Shown in pieces: positions 1-7,069 of a stretch of 10,500 nt of DNA. The position numbers were made by a program, and so were the translations under genes. The first letter of the stretch is position 1. Every line of letters starts with the position of its first letter. The DNA is from an uncultured Acidimicrobiia bacterium (GTDB lineage: Bacteria; Actinomycetota; Acidimicrobiia; IMCC26256; CALEDW01). The notes beneath the pieces are model-generated. The model worked only from the letters and a program-made list of their open reading frames with translations, did not search any database and was not told the DNA's origin. The stretch is taken from assembly GCA_937949585.1 (NCBI GenBank), contig CALEDW010000260.1:1-10500 (forward strand). The letters run 5' to 3'.

Positions 1-130
1 CGTGCACCTGGTGGCCGACGGCGGGGTGTGGGCCAGCCGCGCCCGCTATCGGGGCGCCGAGCTGGCCCGGCGCCTGAGCGAGCACGCCGGTGGAGGGTTG
101 GGGGTACGGGTGACGGTCACGCGGCCGTGA
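1..130 (+). CDS. C-terminal fragment of DUF721/DciA-like protein
   Basis: An open frame entering from the left edge (first full codon at position 2) and ending at TGA 128-130 gives 42 residues, the C-terminus of a protein that starts outside the window. It contains a VWASRARYRGAEL stretch followed by an LGVRVTVTRP end. This resembles the end of DUF721/DciA proteins, where a Trp-containing strand precedes a helix and a closing strand. DciA-type proteins are replicative helicase loaders or operators, and in actinobacteria a DUF721 gene typically lies between recF and gyrB, so position supports the call. The fragment is short and the identification rests mainly on context plus a loose pattern match. 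A different frame (28-243) is also open here but looks like a GC-rich shadow. Confidence 0.6.
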   Translation, partial: VHLVADGGVWASRARYRGAELARRLSEHAGGGLGVRVTVTRP

Positions 131-189
131 GCGGGGCGCGGGCGGCGCTGCGGGCCGGCCGGCAGAACCACGGGACGGCCCGGTCGACT

Positions 190-200
190 GGTAGGCTGCC
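190..200 (+). promoter_or_regulatory. Candidate -10 element (GGTAGGCTGCC) upstream of gyrB
   Basis: TAGGCT at 192-197 sits in a TA-poor, very GC-rich region between the upstream stop codon and gyrB. The same GGTAG-type core recurs just before tRNA-Ile, the small ORF at 5383 and khtT. No convincing -35 is present 17-18 bp upstream. Transcription would start near 204 and give gyrB a leader of about 174 nt. This is inference from motif recurrence only. Confidence 0.4.
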
Positions 201-254
201 GTCGGTGGCACGGACCCAGCGACCCGTCCGATCCTCCCTCTGACCTGGGGTTTC

Positions 255-277
255 GCGGGCGCCGAGTCGGCGCCCGC
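255..277 (+). other. Perfect 11-bp inverted repeat in the gyrB leader
   Basis: GCGGGCGCCGA (255-265) is followed by one base and its exact reverse complement TCGGCGCCCGC (267-277). As RNA it would form a very stable GC-rich hairpin. It lies about 125 nt after the upstream gene's stop and about 100 nt before the gyrB start. It has no U-tract, so it could be a factor-dependent terminator for the upstream operon, a leader structure in gyrB mRNA, or a protein-binding palindrome. Confidence 0.5.
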
Positions 278-377
278 CGGCGGCGAGGACGCGGGCCCCG
301 AGCGTGCTCGCCGGGCCCGGATGCCGTGGGGCACGGTCGATCCCGCCACCGGGACGCGAAGAGGAGGGTGCGCGCGC

Positions 378-2279
378 GTGGCGTACGCGGCGAAGGACAT
401 CACGGTCCTCAAGGGTCTGGAGCCGGTGCGCGAGCGGCCCGGGATGTACATCGGGTCGACCAGCCTCAGCGGCCTCCACCACCTCGTGTACGAGGTCGTG
501 GACAACGCGGTGGACGAGGCGATGGCCGGCCATGCGACCCGGATCGAGGTGACGTTGCTGGCCGACGGGGGATGCCGGGTGGCCGACAACGGTCGGGGCA
601 TCCCCGTGGACCCGCATCCCGAGAACCCGCGGAAATCGGCTGCGGAGATCGTCCTCACCACGCTCCACGCCGGCGGGAAGTTCGGGGGCGAGGGGTACAA
701 GATCTCCGGTGGCCTCCACGGGGTGGGCGTGTCGGTGGTGAACGCGCTGTCCCGGCGGCTCGAGCTCGAGATCCACCGCGACGGTGGGCGCTGGGAGATG
801 GTCTTCGAGAACGGGGGCCGGCCGAAGGGCAAGCTCACCAGGAAGGCCGCCTCGCGGCGCACGGGCACGATCGTGACCTTCTGGCCGGACCCGGAGATCT
901 TTGAGGACACCGAGTTCCGGGCCCAGACCCTGCTCGAACGGCTGCGGGAGATGGCGTTCCTCAACCGGGGGCTGGAGATCCGCTTCACCGACGAGCGCAC
1001 GCAGCCGCCGACGGCGCACACCTTCCGGTACACGGGCGGGATCGTCGACTTCGTCAAGCATCTCAACGTCGCCAAGGACCCGCTCTTCAAGCGGGTGATC
1101 GCGATCGCGGAGCGGGGGGACGGCGCCGAGGTCGAGATCGCGATGCAGTGGAACACCGGCTACCACGAGGGCATCCACTCCTTCGCGAACAACATCGCCA
1201 CCACCGAGGGCGGGATGCACGAGGAAGGGTTCAAGAAGGCGCTCACCAACGTCGTCAACCGCTACGCGAAGGCGAAGGGGCTGCTCAAGGACAAGGACGG
1301 GAACCTGCTTGGCGAGGACATCCGCGAGGGTCTCACCGCGATCGTCTCGGTGAAGCTGCGCAACCCGCAGTTCGAGGGGCAGACGAAGGCGAAGCTCGGC
1401 AACGCCGAGATCCGGTCGCTGGTGGAGCGGGTGACCAACGAGCGCCTGGCGGAATGGCTCGAGGAACACCCGAGCGAGGCGCGGGCCGTGGTGGCCAAGG
1501 CGTCGCAGGCGGCCCGGGCGCGGGTGGCGGCCCGCCAGGCGCGGGAACTCACCCGTCGCAAGTCGCTGCTCGAGGGCTCGGCGATGCCCGGCAAGCTCGC
1601 CGACTGCTCCTCCAAGGACCCGGCCCGCTCCGAGCTGTTCATCGTGGAGGGCGACAGCGCGGGTGGCTCCGCCAAACGGGCCCGCAACCCGGAGTTCCAG
1701 GCCATCCTGCCCATCCGGGGAAAGATCCTGAACGTCGAGAAGGCGCGCCTCGACCGGATCCTCAAGAACGAGGAGATCCAGGCGCTCATCTCGGCGATCG
1801 GCACCGGGATCGACGACGAGTTCAACCTGGAGCGCCTCCGGTACCACAAGATCTGCATCCTCGCCGACGCCGACGTCGACGGGGCGCACATCCGCACGCT
1901 GCTCCTCACCTTCTTCTACCGCCACCTCCCGGAGTTGGTGAAGCAGGGGTTCGTGTACATCGCCCAGCCGCCGCTGTACCGGGCCGACGTGGGCAAAGAG
2001 CGGCACTACCTCAAGGACGACGCCGCACTCCGGGCGTTCGAGGCCGAGCACCAAGGGCGGCGCATCGAGGTGAGCCGCTTCAAGGGTCTGGGTGAGATGG
2101 ACTGGCAGGAGCTCGGCGCCACCACCATGAACCCGGCCACCCGGTCGCTCCTGCAGGTGACGGTGGAGGACGCCGCGATCGCCGACGACATCTTCGCCCG
2201 GCTCATGGGCGAGAACGTCGAGGCCCGCAAGGAGTTCATCCAGGAGAACGCCAGGGACGTGCGCTTCCTCGACATCTGA
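378..2279 (+). CDS. gyrB: DNA gyrase subunit B
   Basis: ATPase and TOPRIM subunit of DNA gyrase, which with GyrA introduces negative supercoils. The frame is open from ATG 321, but I choose GTG 378: a strong Shine-Dalgarno GAGGAGG lies at 361-367, and the protein (633 aa) then begins right before the conserved ITVLKGLEPVRERPGMYIG segment. The GHKL ATPase motifs are EVVDNAVDEA (39-48), DNGRGI (70-75) and GGLHGVGVSVVNALS (111-125). The transducer contains QTKAKLGN (335-342). The TOPRIM domain has EGDSAGG (424-430) and DADVDG (497-502), and the C-terminal block has RFKGLGEM (567-574). The segment after SAGGSAK reads RARN rather than the QGRD/QGRN of many GyrB proteins; subunit identity is settled by the neighbouring GyrA. 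gyrA begins 23 nt after the stop, so the two are probably cotranscribed. Confidence 0.98.
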   Translation: MAYAAKDITVLKGLEPVRERPGMYIGSTSLSGLHHLVYEVVDNAVDEAMAGHATRIEVTLLADGGCRVADNGRGIPVDPHPENPRKSAAEIVLTTLHAGGKFGGEGYKISGGLHGVGVSVVNALSRRLELEIHRDGGRWEMVFENGGRPKGKLTRKAASRRTGTIVTFWPDPEIFEDTEFRAQTLLERLREMAFLNRGLEIRFTDERTQPPTAHTFRYTGGIVDFVKHLNVAKDPLFKRVIAIAERGDGAEVEIAMQWNTGYHEGIHSFANNIATTEGGMHEEGFKKALTNVVNRYAKAKGLLKDKDGNLLGEDIREGLTAIVSVKLRNPQFEGQTKAKLGNAEIRSLVERVTNERLAEWLEEHPSEARAVVAKASQAARARVAARQARELTRRKSLLEGSAMPGKLADCSSKDPARSELFIVEGDSAGGSAKRARNPEFQAILPIRGKILNVEKARLDRILKNEEIQALISAIGTGIDDEFNLERLRYHKICILADADVDGAHIRTLLLTFFYRHLPELVKQGFVYIAQPPLYRADVGKERHYLKDDAALRAFEAEHQGRRIEVSRFKGLGEMDWQELGATTMNPATRSLLQVTVEDAAIADDIFARLMGENVEARKEFIQENARDVRFLDI

Positions 2280-2302
2280 GCCGAAGCCCCGGAGGAGGAC
2301 CC

Positions 2303-4768
2303 GTGCCGGACGAGGGCACCCAACCGACGCTCGAGCCCAACGTCGAGCCCATCGAGATCCAGGAGGAGATGGAGCGCTCCTTCCTGGACTACGCGATGTC
2401 GGTCATCACCGCCCGGGCGCTGCCCGACGCCCGGGACGGACTGAAGCCGGTACAGCGGCGGATCCTGTACGGGATGTTCGAAGGGGGGTTGCGACCCGAC
2501 CGCCCCCACAAGAAGTGCGCGGCGGCGGTCGGCGACGTCATGGGGAAGTACCACCCCCACGGCGACCAGGCGATCTACGACGCGCTGGCCCGGATGGCCC
2601 AGGACTTCTCCTTGCGGTACCCGCTCGTCGACGGGCACGGCAACTTCGGCTCACCCGACCCGAACGACCGGCCGGCGGCGATGCGCTACACGGAAGCCCG
2701 GTTGGCGCCGCTGGCCATGGAGGTGCTGGGTGAGATCGACGAGGACACCGTCGACTTCGTCCCCACCTACGACGGCAACAACCGCGAGCCGGTCGTGCTG
2801 CCGGCCCGGTTCCCGAACCTGCTCGTCAACGGCGGCGGGGGCATCGCGGTGGGGATGGCCACCAACATTCCGCCCCACAACCTCGGGGAGATCGTGGACG
2901 CCACGCGCCACTTGATCGACCATCCCGACGCCACGCCCGACGACCTGATGGCGTTCGTGCGGGCCCCGGACTTCCCGACCGGGGCCCGCATTCTCGGCCA
3001 CGCCGGGATCCGCGACGCCTACCGGACCGGGCGGGGATCGCTGAAGATGCGGGCGGTGGCCGAGATCACCGAACACCGGGGCGGGCACCAGATCGTGGTG
3101 ACGGAAGTGCCGTACCAGACCGCCGTCGAGACGATCGGTACCGCGATCGCCAAGCTCGTCAACGAGAAGCGGATCGAGGGCATCCGCGACGTGCGCAACG
3201 AGTCGTCGGGGGACACGGTGCGCCTGGTGATCGACCTCAAGCGGGACGCCAGCCCGAAGGTCGTGCTGAACCAGCTGTGGAAGCACACGCCGATGCAGAC
3301 CACGTTCGCGGTGCACATGCTGGCGCTGGTGGACGGCGTGCCGCGCCTGTTGAACCTGGCCCAGGCCCTGCAGACCTACATCGACCACCAACGCGAGGTC
3401 GTTCGGCGCCGCACCGAGTACCGCCTCGGCAAGGCCCGTGACCGGGCCCACATCGTGGAGGGGCTGCTGCGGGCGCTGGACGCCATCGACGAGATCATCG
3501 CCCTCATCCGCGGCTCGGAGGACACCGACGCGGCCCGGGCCGGGCTGATGGCCGAGCCCTTCTCGTTCACCGAGGTGCAGGCCAACCACATCCTCGACAT
3601 GCAGCTCCGTCGGCTGGCCCAGCTCGAGCACCAGAAGCTGCGGGACGAGTTCGAGGACCTGCAGCGGACCATCGCCGAGCTGGAGGCGATCCTGGCCGAC
3701 CCCAAGAAGCTCGACGGGGTGATCAAGGATGAGCTCGGGGAGCTGCGGGAACGCTACGCCGACGCCCGGCGCACCGAGGTGGTCCTCGACAGCGGCGAGA
3801 TCGACGACCTCGACCTCATCGAGGACGAAGAGGTCGTCGTGATGCTCACCAACAAGGGCTACGTGAAGACGGTGGACGCCGACGCGTTCCGCCGGCAGGG
3901 CCGGGGCGGCAAGGGAGTGCGGGCCGCGGTCTCCAAGGACGGCGACTACGTGGAGCACCTCCTCACCACGACCGCCCACTCGTACCTGCTCTTCTTCACC
4001 AACCGGGGAAAGGTGTACCGGATCCGGGCCCACGAGATCCCCCGCAAGGAACGCCACGCGCGCGGGACCGCCATCGTCAACCTCCTGTCGTTCGGTCCCG
4101 ACGAGCACACCCAGGCCGTCATCGACACCCGGACGTACGAAGACGGCCGGTTCCTCTTCTTCGCCACCAGGCACGGTCTGGTGAAGAAGACCCGCATCAC
4201 CGAGTACGACAGTTCGCTGCGCACCGGGATCATCGCCCTGTCGCTCCGGGAGGGAGACGAGCTGGTTCGGGTCATCCAGACCCGCGGCGACGACGACATC
4301 GTGATGGTGTCGCGCAACGGGATGACCATTCGGTTCCCGGAGGACGAGGTCCGTCCCATGGGCCGCTCGGCCCGCGGGGTGCAGGGGATGCGACTGCGCG
4401 GCGACGACGACGCGGTGGTGTCCTGCGACGTCGCCCGGGACGACGGGGTGCTGCTGTTCGTGAGCGAGACCGGGCACGGCAAGCGGACCCGGCTCGAGCA
4501 CTTCAAGCGCCAGCACCGGGGTGGTCAGGGCGTGCGGGGCATGCGGATCACGGCGCGGCGCCGGGGGGTGGTCGCGGCGTTCACCGTCACCCCGGCCGAT
4601 GAGATCCTCGTGTTCTCCTCGGCCGGGAATATCATCCGGCTCAAGGTGAAGGAGATCTCGGCCCAGGGTCGGGACGCCACCGGGGTCCGTGTCACCCGGC
4701 TCGGCGCCGATGAGCAGGTGGTGGCCGTGGCACCGGTGCTCGAGGGCGGCGAGGGGGAGGAGCTCTAG
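2303..4768 (+). CDS. gyrA: DNA gyrase subunit A
   Basis: DNA-cleaving and DNA-wrapping subunit of gyrase, 821 aa, a normal full length. It starts at GTG 2303 behind GGAGGAGG (2291-2298). The N-terminal winged-helix/tower part has YHPHGDQAIYD (83-93) and the catalytic tyrosine at Y129 in AAMRYTEAR. A long coiled-coil region lies around 360-480. The C-terminal beta-pinwheel (about 505-815) carries the GyrA box QGRGGKG (532-538), which is diagnostic for gyrase rather than topoisomerase IV; a degenerate blade repeat RGGQGVRG occurs at 739-746. The residue matching E. coli Ser83 in the quinolone-resistance region is Gln89, while the Asp87 equivalent (D93) is kept. The downstream DUF3566 gene begins three bases after the stop and its ribosome-binding site (GGGGGAGGAG) lies within the end of gyrA. 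Confidence 0.98.
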   Translation: MPDEGTQPTLEPNVEPIEIQEEMERSFLDYAMSVITARALPDARDGLKPVQRRILYGMFEGGLRPDRPHKKCAAAVGDVMGKYHPHGDQAIYDALARMAQDFSLRYPLVDGHGNFGSPDPNDRPAAMRYTEARLAPLAMEVLGEIDEDTVDFVPTYDGNNREPVVLPARFPNLLVNGGGGIAVGMATNIPPHNLGEIVDATRHLIDHPDATPDDLMAFVRAPDFPTGARILGHAGIRDAYRTGRGSLKMRAVAEITEHRGGHQIVVTEVPYQTAVETIGTAIAKLVNEKRIEGIRDVRNESSGDTVRLVIDLKRDASPKVVLNQLWKHTPMQTTFAVHMLALVDGVPRLLNLAQALQTYIDHQREVVRRRTEYRLGKARDRAHIVEGLLRALDAIDEIIALIRGSEDTDAARAGLMAEPFSFTEVQANHILDMQLRRLAQLEHQKLRDEFEDLQRTIAELEAILADPKKLDGVIKDELGELRERYADARRTEVVLDSGEIDDLDLIEDEEVVVMLTNKGYVKTVDADAFRRQGRGGKGVRAAVSKDGDYVEHLLTTTAHSYLLFFTNRGKVYRIRAHEIPRKERHARGTAIVNLLSFGPDEHTQAVIDTRTYEDGRFLFFATRHGLVKKTRITEYDSSLRTGIIALSLREGDELVRVIQTRGDDDIVMVSRNGMTIRFPEDEVRPMGRSARGVQGMRLRGDDDAVVSCDVARDDGVLLFVSETGHGKRTRLEHFKRQHRGGQGVRGMRITARRRGVVAAFTVTPADEILVFSSAGNIIRLKVKEISAQGRDATGVRVTRLGADEQVVAVAPVLEGGEGEEL

Positions 4769-4771
4769 GAC

Positions 4772-5233
4772 GTGGATCCGGTCCCCGCCGCCGCAACCGA
4801 GACGGCGACGAAGGTGCGGCGCCGCCGGCGGCGGGAGCTGAAGCAGGCGATCGAACTGGCGGTCGCGCCGGCGGCCCGGGTGCGGTCCTCTCGGTGCGAG
4901 GTGCAGCGGGTCGGGGTGTGGTCGGTGCTGCGGGTGGCGCTGTGCTTCTACCTCGCGGCGCTGGCCGTGACCCTGGTGGCTCTCGTCGTGCTGTGGGCGG
5001 TCGCCGACGCCGCCGGGGTGATCGGCAACGTCGAGCGGTTCATGGGCGACCTGCTCAGCGCCTCGAACTACCGGCTCCTGCCGGCGCAGCTGTTCCAGGG
5101 GGTCCTGCTGGTCGGGCTGGTGCTGGTGGCGCTCATGACCCTGCTGAGCGTGCTCGCGGCCGCGCTCTACAACCTGTTCGCCGACTGGGTGGGTGGCGTG
5201 GAGTGCACCCTCGTGGAGGCCGAGCGCCGCTGA
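4772..5233 (+). CDS. DUF3566 family two-helix membrane protein
   Basis: A 153-aa protein whose GTG start is three bases after gyrA, with a purine-rich ribosome-binding site inside the gyrA end. Residues 1-47 are polar and very basic (VRRRRRRELK at 15-24) and probably cytoplasmic. A conserved-looking VWSVLRVAL segment leads into TM1 (about 52-80), then comes AGVIGNVERFMGDLL, TM2 (about 107-135), and a YNLFADWVGGVECTLVE ending. This pattern (WSVLxV, helix, DLL, helix, LYN...VGGVExTL) matches DUF3566, a family found in actinobacteria next to gyrA. Biochemical function is not established to my knowledge; cotranscription with gyrase is likely from spacing. The long basic head before the first helix would suit contact with nucleic acid or acidic lipid, but that is speculation. 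Confidence 0.88.
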   Translation: MDPVPAAATETATKVRRRRRRELKQAIELAVAPAARVRSSRCEVQRVGVWSVLRVALCFYLAALAVTLVALVVLWAVADAAGVIGNVERFMGDLLSASNYRLLPAQLFQGVLLVGLVLVALMTLLSVLAAALYNLFADWVGGVECTLVEAERR

Positions 5234-5250
5234 GCCCGCGATCCCGGGGC

Positions 5251-5260
5251 GGTAGCATGC
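5251..5260 (+). promoter_or_regulatory. Candidate -10 element (GGTAGCATGC) for tRNA-Ile
   Basis: TAGCAT at 5253-5258 ends 10 nt before the first base of tRNA-Ile, which places the start point near 5265 and leaves a very short leader. A weak CTGAGC with the TGA core of a -35 lies at 5230-5235, giving a 17-bp spacer. The position relative to the tRNA is good support. Confidence 0.55.
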
Positions 5261-5268
5261 CCGGGCAC

Positions 5269-5342
5269 GGGGCTATAGCTCAGTCGGTGAGAGCGCATCC
5301 CTGATAAGGATGAGGTCGCTGGTTCGATTCCAGCTAGCCCCA
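5269..5342 (+). tRNA. tRNA-Ile (anticodon GAT)
   Basis: A full cloverleaf can be drawn. The acceptor stem is GGGGCTA (5269-5275) with TAGCCCC (5335-5341). The D-stem is GCTC/GAGC with a 9-nt loop. The anticodon stem is CATCC/GGATG with loop CTGATAA, giving anticodon GAT at 5303-5305. The variable loop is AGGTC, and the T-arm is GCTGG-TTCGATT-CCAGC. All stems are fully Watson-Crick. The discriminator base is A5342 and the 3' CCA is not encoded, unlike the tRNA-Ala gene downstream. Its place after gyrA and DUF3566 is typical of actinobacteria. Confidence 0.97.
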
Positions 5343-5367
5343 CCCCGGGTCCCCGGCAGCGCCGCTG

Positions 5368-5375
5368 GGTAGGCT
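5368..5375 (+). promoter_or_regulatory. Candidate -10 element (GGTAGGCT) for the 5383 operon
   Basis: TAGGCT at 5370-5375 lies seven bases before GTG 5383. A transcript starting at the usual distance would begin at about 5382, at the start codon itself, implying a leaderless mRNA. No Shine-Dalgarno sequence precedes the GTG, which agrees. No clear -35 is visible. Confidence 0.45.
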
Positions 5376-5382
5376 CTGCGTG

Positions 5383-5520
5383 GTGCGGACCCTGCGGCGA
5401 GTGCTCGTCGTGCTCGGTCTGGCGCTCGTGGCCGGGGCGATCGTGAGGTTGCGGGGCCGGGGTGGCGTCCCACCCACCAGGGGCGGCTGGCGGGTGCTGG
5501 AGGCGCCGGAGTTCCGGTGA
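5383..5520 (+). CDS. Small single-TM hypothetical protein (45 aa)
   Basis: A short open frame from GTG 5383 (an in-frame GTG at 5380 is an alternative) to TGA 5518-5520. It has a basic N-terminus (RTLRR), one hydrophobic helix VLVVLGLALVAGAIV (about 7-21), a basic Arg-Gly linker (RLRGRGG) and a short C-terminal tail with GGWRVLE. The topology looks like a small membrane-anchored protein with its tail either outside or tightly basic inside; the sequence alone does not decide. Three things support it as a real gene: its stop codon overlaps the next gene's start (GTGA), a -10-like element lies at the right distance for leaderless initiation, and the protein has a coherent TM segment. I do not recognise a family. 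It would be missed by callers with a length cut-off. Confidence 0.6.
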   Translation: MRTLRRVLVVLGLALVAGAIVRLRGRGGVPPTRGGWRVLEAPEFR

Positions 5521-6503
5521 GTGAGGCCGGGATCCTCGTCGTGGGTTGCGGTGCGGTCGGCGCCGCCGCGGCCGTCGCGCTTCGCCGCAGCGGGTGGACT
5601 GGGCCACTGGCCGTGACCGACCGCCGGTCCCGCCGGGCCGTTGCGGTTGCGGCAGCGCCCGAGGTGGGGGGCGAGCCGGTGGCGTGGCGGCCCGGCCAGC
5701 CGCTCCCGGAGAGCACCGACCTGCTGGTCACCGCGCTGCCTCCGGGACCGGATGTGCGGGCCGTGCGGGCCGCGATCGCCGCCGGGGTGCCCGCGGTGAC
5801 CGCCACCGACGATGCCGCCGCGCTGGCCCGGCTGTGCGGCCTCGACGACGAGGCCCGGGCCGCGGGCGTCCCGGTGCTCATCGGGGCCGGGATGGCGCCG
5901 GGGCTGGCGGACGTGCTCGTGCGGCACGCTGCCGACGCGCTCGAACGGGTCGAGGAGGTGCGCGTCGCCCGCTTCGGCGAGGCCGGACGGGCGTGCCGAC
6001 AAGTGGCGCAGCGAGCGCGGGGCCGGCGGGCCTTCGAATGGTGGGAAGGGGCGCGGCGTGAGGTGACCAGGCGCGGCCCGGAGCTGGTGTGGTTCCCCGA
6101 TCCGGTCGGGGCGCGGGACTGCATCCCCACCACCGACGGTGCCCGACTCGTGCACCGGGCGTTCCCGGAGGCCCGGTTCGTGGGTGTGCGGCGCGCCGGC
6201 GCACCGCGGCGGTGGTCGAGGGACGCCGCGGCGCACCTCGGCGGCGTGCTGGTCGAGGTGCGGGGCCGGCGCGGCCGGGTCCCGGAGGTGCTGGTCTACG
6301 GGGCGGTGGGTGAGGCGGCACAGATCGCCGGGACCTGCCTGGGGGTGCTGGCCGCGGCGCTGGCCCGTCGGGATGCGCGCCTCGTGGAGCGGGTCCCGGG
6401 GGTGACCGGGCCGGCCGAGGTGGTGCGGGCACGGGCGGTGGTGGCGACCGTACGGGACCTCGGCGTGCCGACGTTGGCCTTCGACGGCGTGCCCGTGCGC
6501 TGA
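5517..6503 (+). CDS. Saccharopine dehydrogenase-like NAD(P)-binding protein
   Basis: A 328-aa predicted oxidoreductase-type protein. The N-terminus ILVVGCGAVGAAAAVAL has the Rossmann dinucleotide motif GxGxxG (G10, G12, G15). An acidic residue at the end of the second strand (D35 in AVTDRRS) leans towards NAD rather than NADP, but the following arginines leave this open. A second stretch, VLIGAGMAPGLADVLVRHAAD (120-140), resembles the GxxPGL...L segment of saccharopine dehydrogenase and lysine-6-dehydrogenase family proteins. The C-terminal half is an alpha/beta region with an HLGGVLVEVRG strand and a Gly/Ala-rich helix (262-286). Substrate is unknown; no amino-acid pathway gene is nearby. 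The GTG start overlaps the upstream small membrane gene by 4 nt, so translation is probably coupled. Two hairpins follow the stop, so the operon likely ends here. Confidence 0.8.
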   Translation: MSEAGILVVGCGAVGAAAAVALRRSGWTGPLAVTDRRSRRAVAVAAAPEVGGEPVAWRPGQPLPESTDLLVTALPPGPDVRAVRAAIAAGVPAVTATDDAAALARLCGLDDEARAAGVPVLIGAGMAPGLADVLVRHAADALERVEEVRVARFGEAGRACRQVAQRARGRRAFEWWEGARREVTRRGPELVWFPDPVGARDCIPTTDGARLVHRAFPEARFVGVRRAGAPRRWSRDAAAHLGGVLVEVRGRRGRVPEVLVYGAVGEAAQIAGTCLGVLAAALARRDARLVERVPGVTGPAEVVRARAVVATVRDLGVPTLAFDGVPVR

Positions 6504-6531
6504 ACGGGCCCGCCGGCGCCGACGGCGCCGG
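6491..6531 (+). terminator. Tandem hairpins at the end of the dehydrogenase-like gene
   Basis: Hairpin one is GCCCGT (6491-6496) with ACGGGC (6504-6509), with the stop codon TGA in its 7-nt loop. Hairpin two is CCGGCGCC (6513-6520) with GGCGCCGG (6524-6531), a perfect 8-bp stem on a 3-nt loop. There is no U-tract, as is common for GC-rich actinobacterial terminators. The khtT -10 element follows directly. Confidence 0.5.
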
Positions 6532-6540
6532 GTAGCGTGC
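6531..6540 (+). promoter_or_regulatory. Candidate -10 element (GGTAGCGTGC) for khtTU
   Basis: TAGCGT at 6533-6538 abuts the hairpin that ends the previous gene. A start near 6545 would leave a leader of about 39 nt carrying the khtT ribosome-binding site. No convincing -35 is seen because the hairpin occupies that region. Confidence 0.4.
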
Positions 6541-6583
6541 GGGCGCAGCGTCACCGTGTGGGTGCGTCGCCGGGGAGGTGGCG

Positions 6584-7069
6584 ATGAGCGAGGTGCGGGA
6601 GACCCCGCTGCCGGGTGTGGGGATCCGCTACGACTTCGTGACCCGGTCCGGCGCCCGCCTCGGGGTGCTGGTGCACCACGGGGGCCGCCGTTCGTTGCTC
6701 GTGTACTCGGTCGAGGACCCGGACGCCTGCCGGGTGACCGTCGAGCTCGACGGCGAGGACGCGCTCACCCTCGCCGAGCTGCTCGGCGCGGCCCACATCG
6801 GCCAGGCCCTCGCCGCGATGCAACAAGAGGTGCAAGGGCTGGCGATCGACTGGCTCACCGTGGCCCCGTCGTCGCCGGCGGTGGGCCACAGCCTCGCCGA
6901 GCTCGCGGTGCACACCCGCACGGGGGTGTCGGTGGTGGCGGTGCTGCGGGGCACCGAGACGATCCCCGCTCCGGGCGCCGAGGCCCGTCTGCAGGCCGGC
7001 GACACGATCGTGGGCGTGGGAACCGCGGAAGGGATGCAGCGGCTGTACGCGCTCCTCGAGTCCGGGTGA
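6584..7069 (+). CDS. khtT: KhtT-like regulatory subunit of a K+/H+ antiporter
   Basis: A 161-aa soluble protein. I choose ATG 6584 because GGGGAGG (6572-6578) is spaced 5 nt from it; an in-frame GTG at 6578 overlaps that site and is less likely. The N-terminus (RETPLPGVGIRYDFVTRSGARLGVLVHH) matches the KhtT/YhaT pattern of a 'LPGIG...F.T..G..L.V..H..G.R' beta-rich domain. A RCK_C (TrkA C-terminal) domain occupies about 85-158, with AVGHSLAELAVHTRTGVSVVAVLRG and LQAGDTIVGVGTAEGMQRLYALL. In Bacillus KhtT controls the KhtU K+/H+ antiporter and its RCK_C domain binds cyclic di-AMP; ligand binding here is inferred from family only. Its stop overlaps the start of the CPA2 transporter gene, the expected partner. 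Confidence 0.88.
   Translation: MSEVRETPLPGVGIRYDFVTRSGARLGVLVHHGGRRSLLVYSVEDPDACRVTVELDGEDALTLAELLGAAHIGQALAAMQQEVQGLAIDWLTVAPSSPAVGHSLAELAVHTRTGVSVVAVLRGTETIPAPGAEARLQAGDTIVGVGTAEGMQRLYALLESG

Noticed and set aside
28..243. 71-aa ORF across the upstream gene end and gyrB leader
   Set aside because: It overlaps the DUF721-like frame, has Arg/Gly/Pro shadow composition, and no ribosome-binding site.
321..377. Earlier ATG start for gyrB at 321
   Set aside because: The extra 19 residues are not GyrB-like and no ribosome-binding site precedes 321, whereas GAGGAGG precedes GTG 378.
131..377. Search for DnaA boxes or an origin next to gyrB
   Set aside because: No TTATCCACA-like 9-mers or AT-rich unwinding region seen; the origin presumably lies upstream near dnaA.
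117..2054. 645-aa open frame on the minus strand opposite gyrB
   Set aside because: It is fully antisense to a certain gyrB, is rich in Arg/Pro/Leu/Val as GC-rich mirror frames are, and has no domain pattern.
2651..4516. 621-aa open frame on the minus strand opposite gyrA
   Set aside because: Antisense shadow of gyrA arising from high third-position GC; no recognisable protein features.
5243..5265. CCCGGG...CCCGGG inverted repeat around the tRNA-Ile -10
   Set aside because: Only 6 bp of pure GC symmetry, easily expected by chance in this composition.
6556..7065. Upstream extension of the KhtU frame to 6556
   Set aside because: The added residues are Arg/Gly/Ala-rich and lie wholly over khtT in another frame; GTG 7066 in the GTGA overlap is the sensible start.
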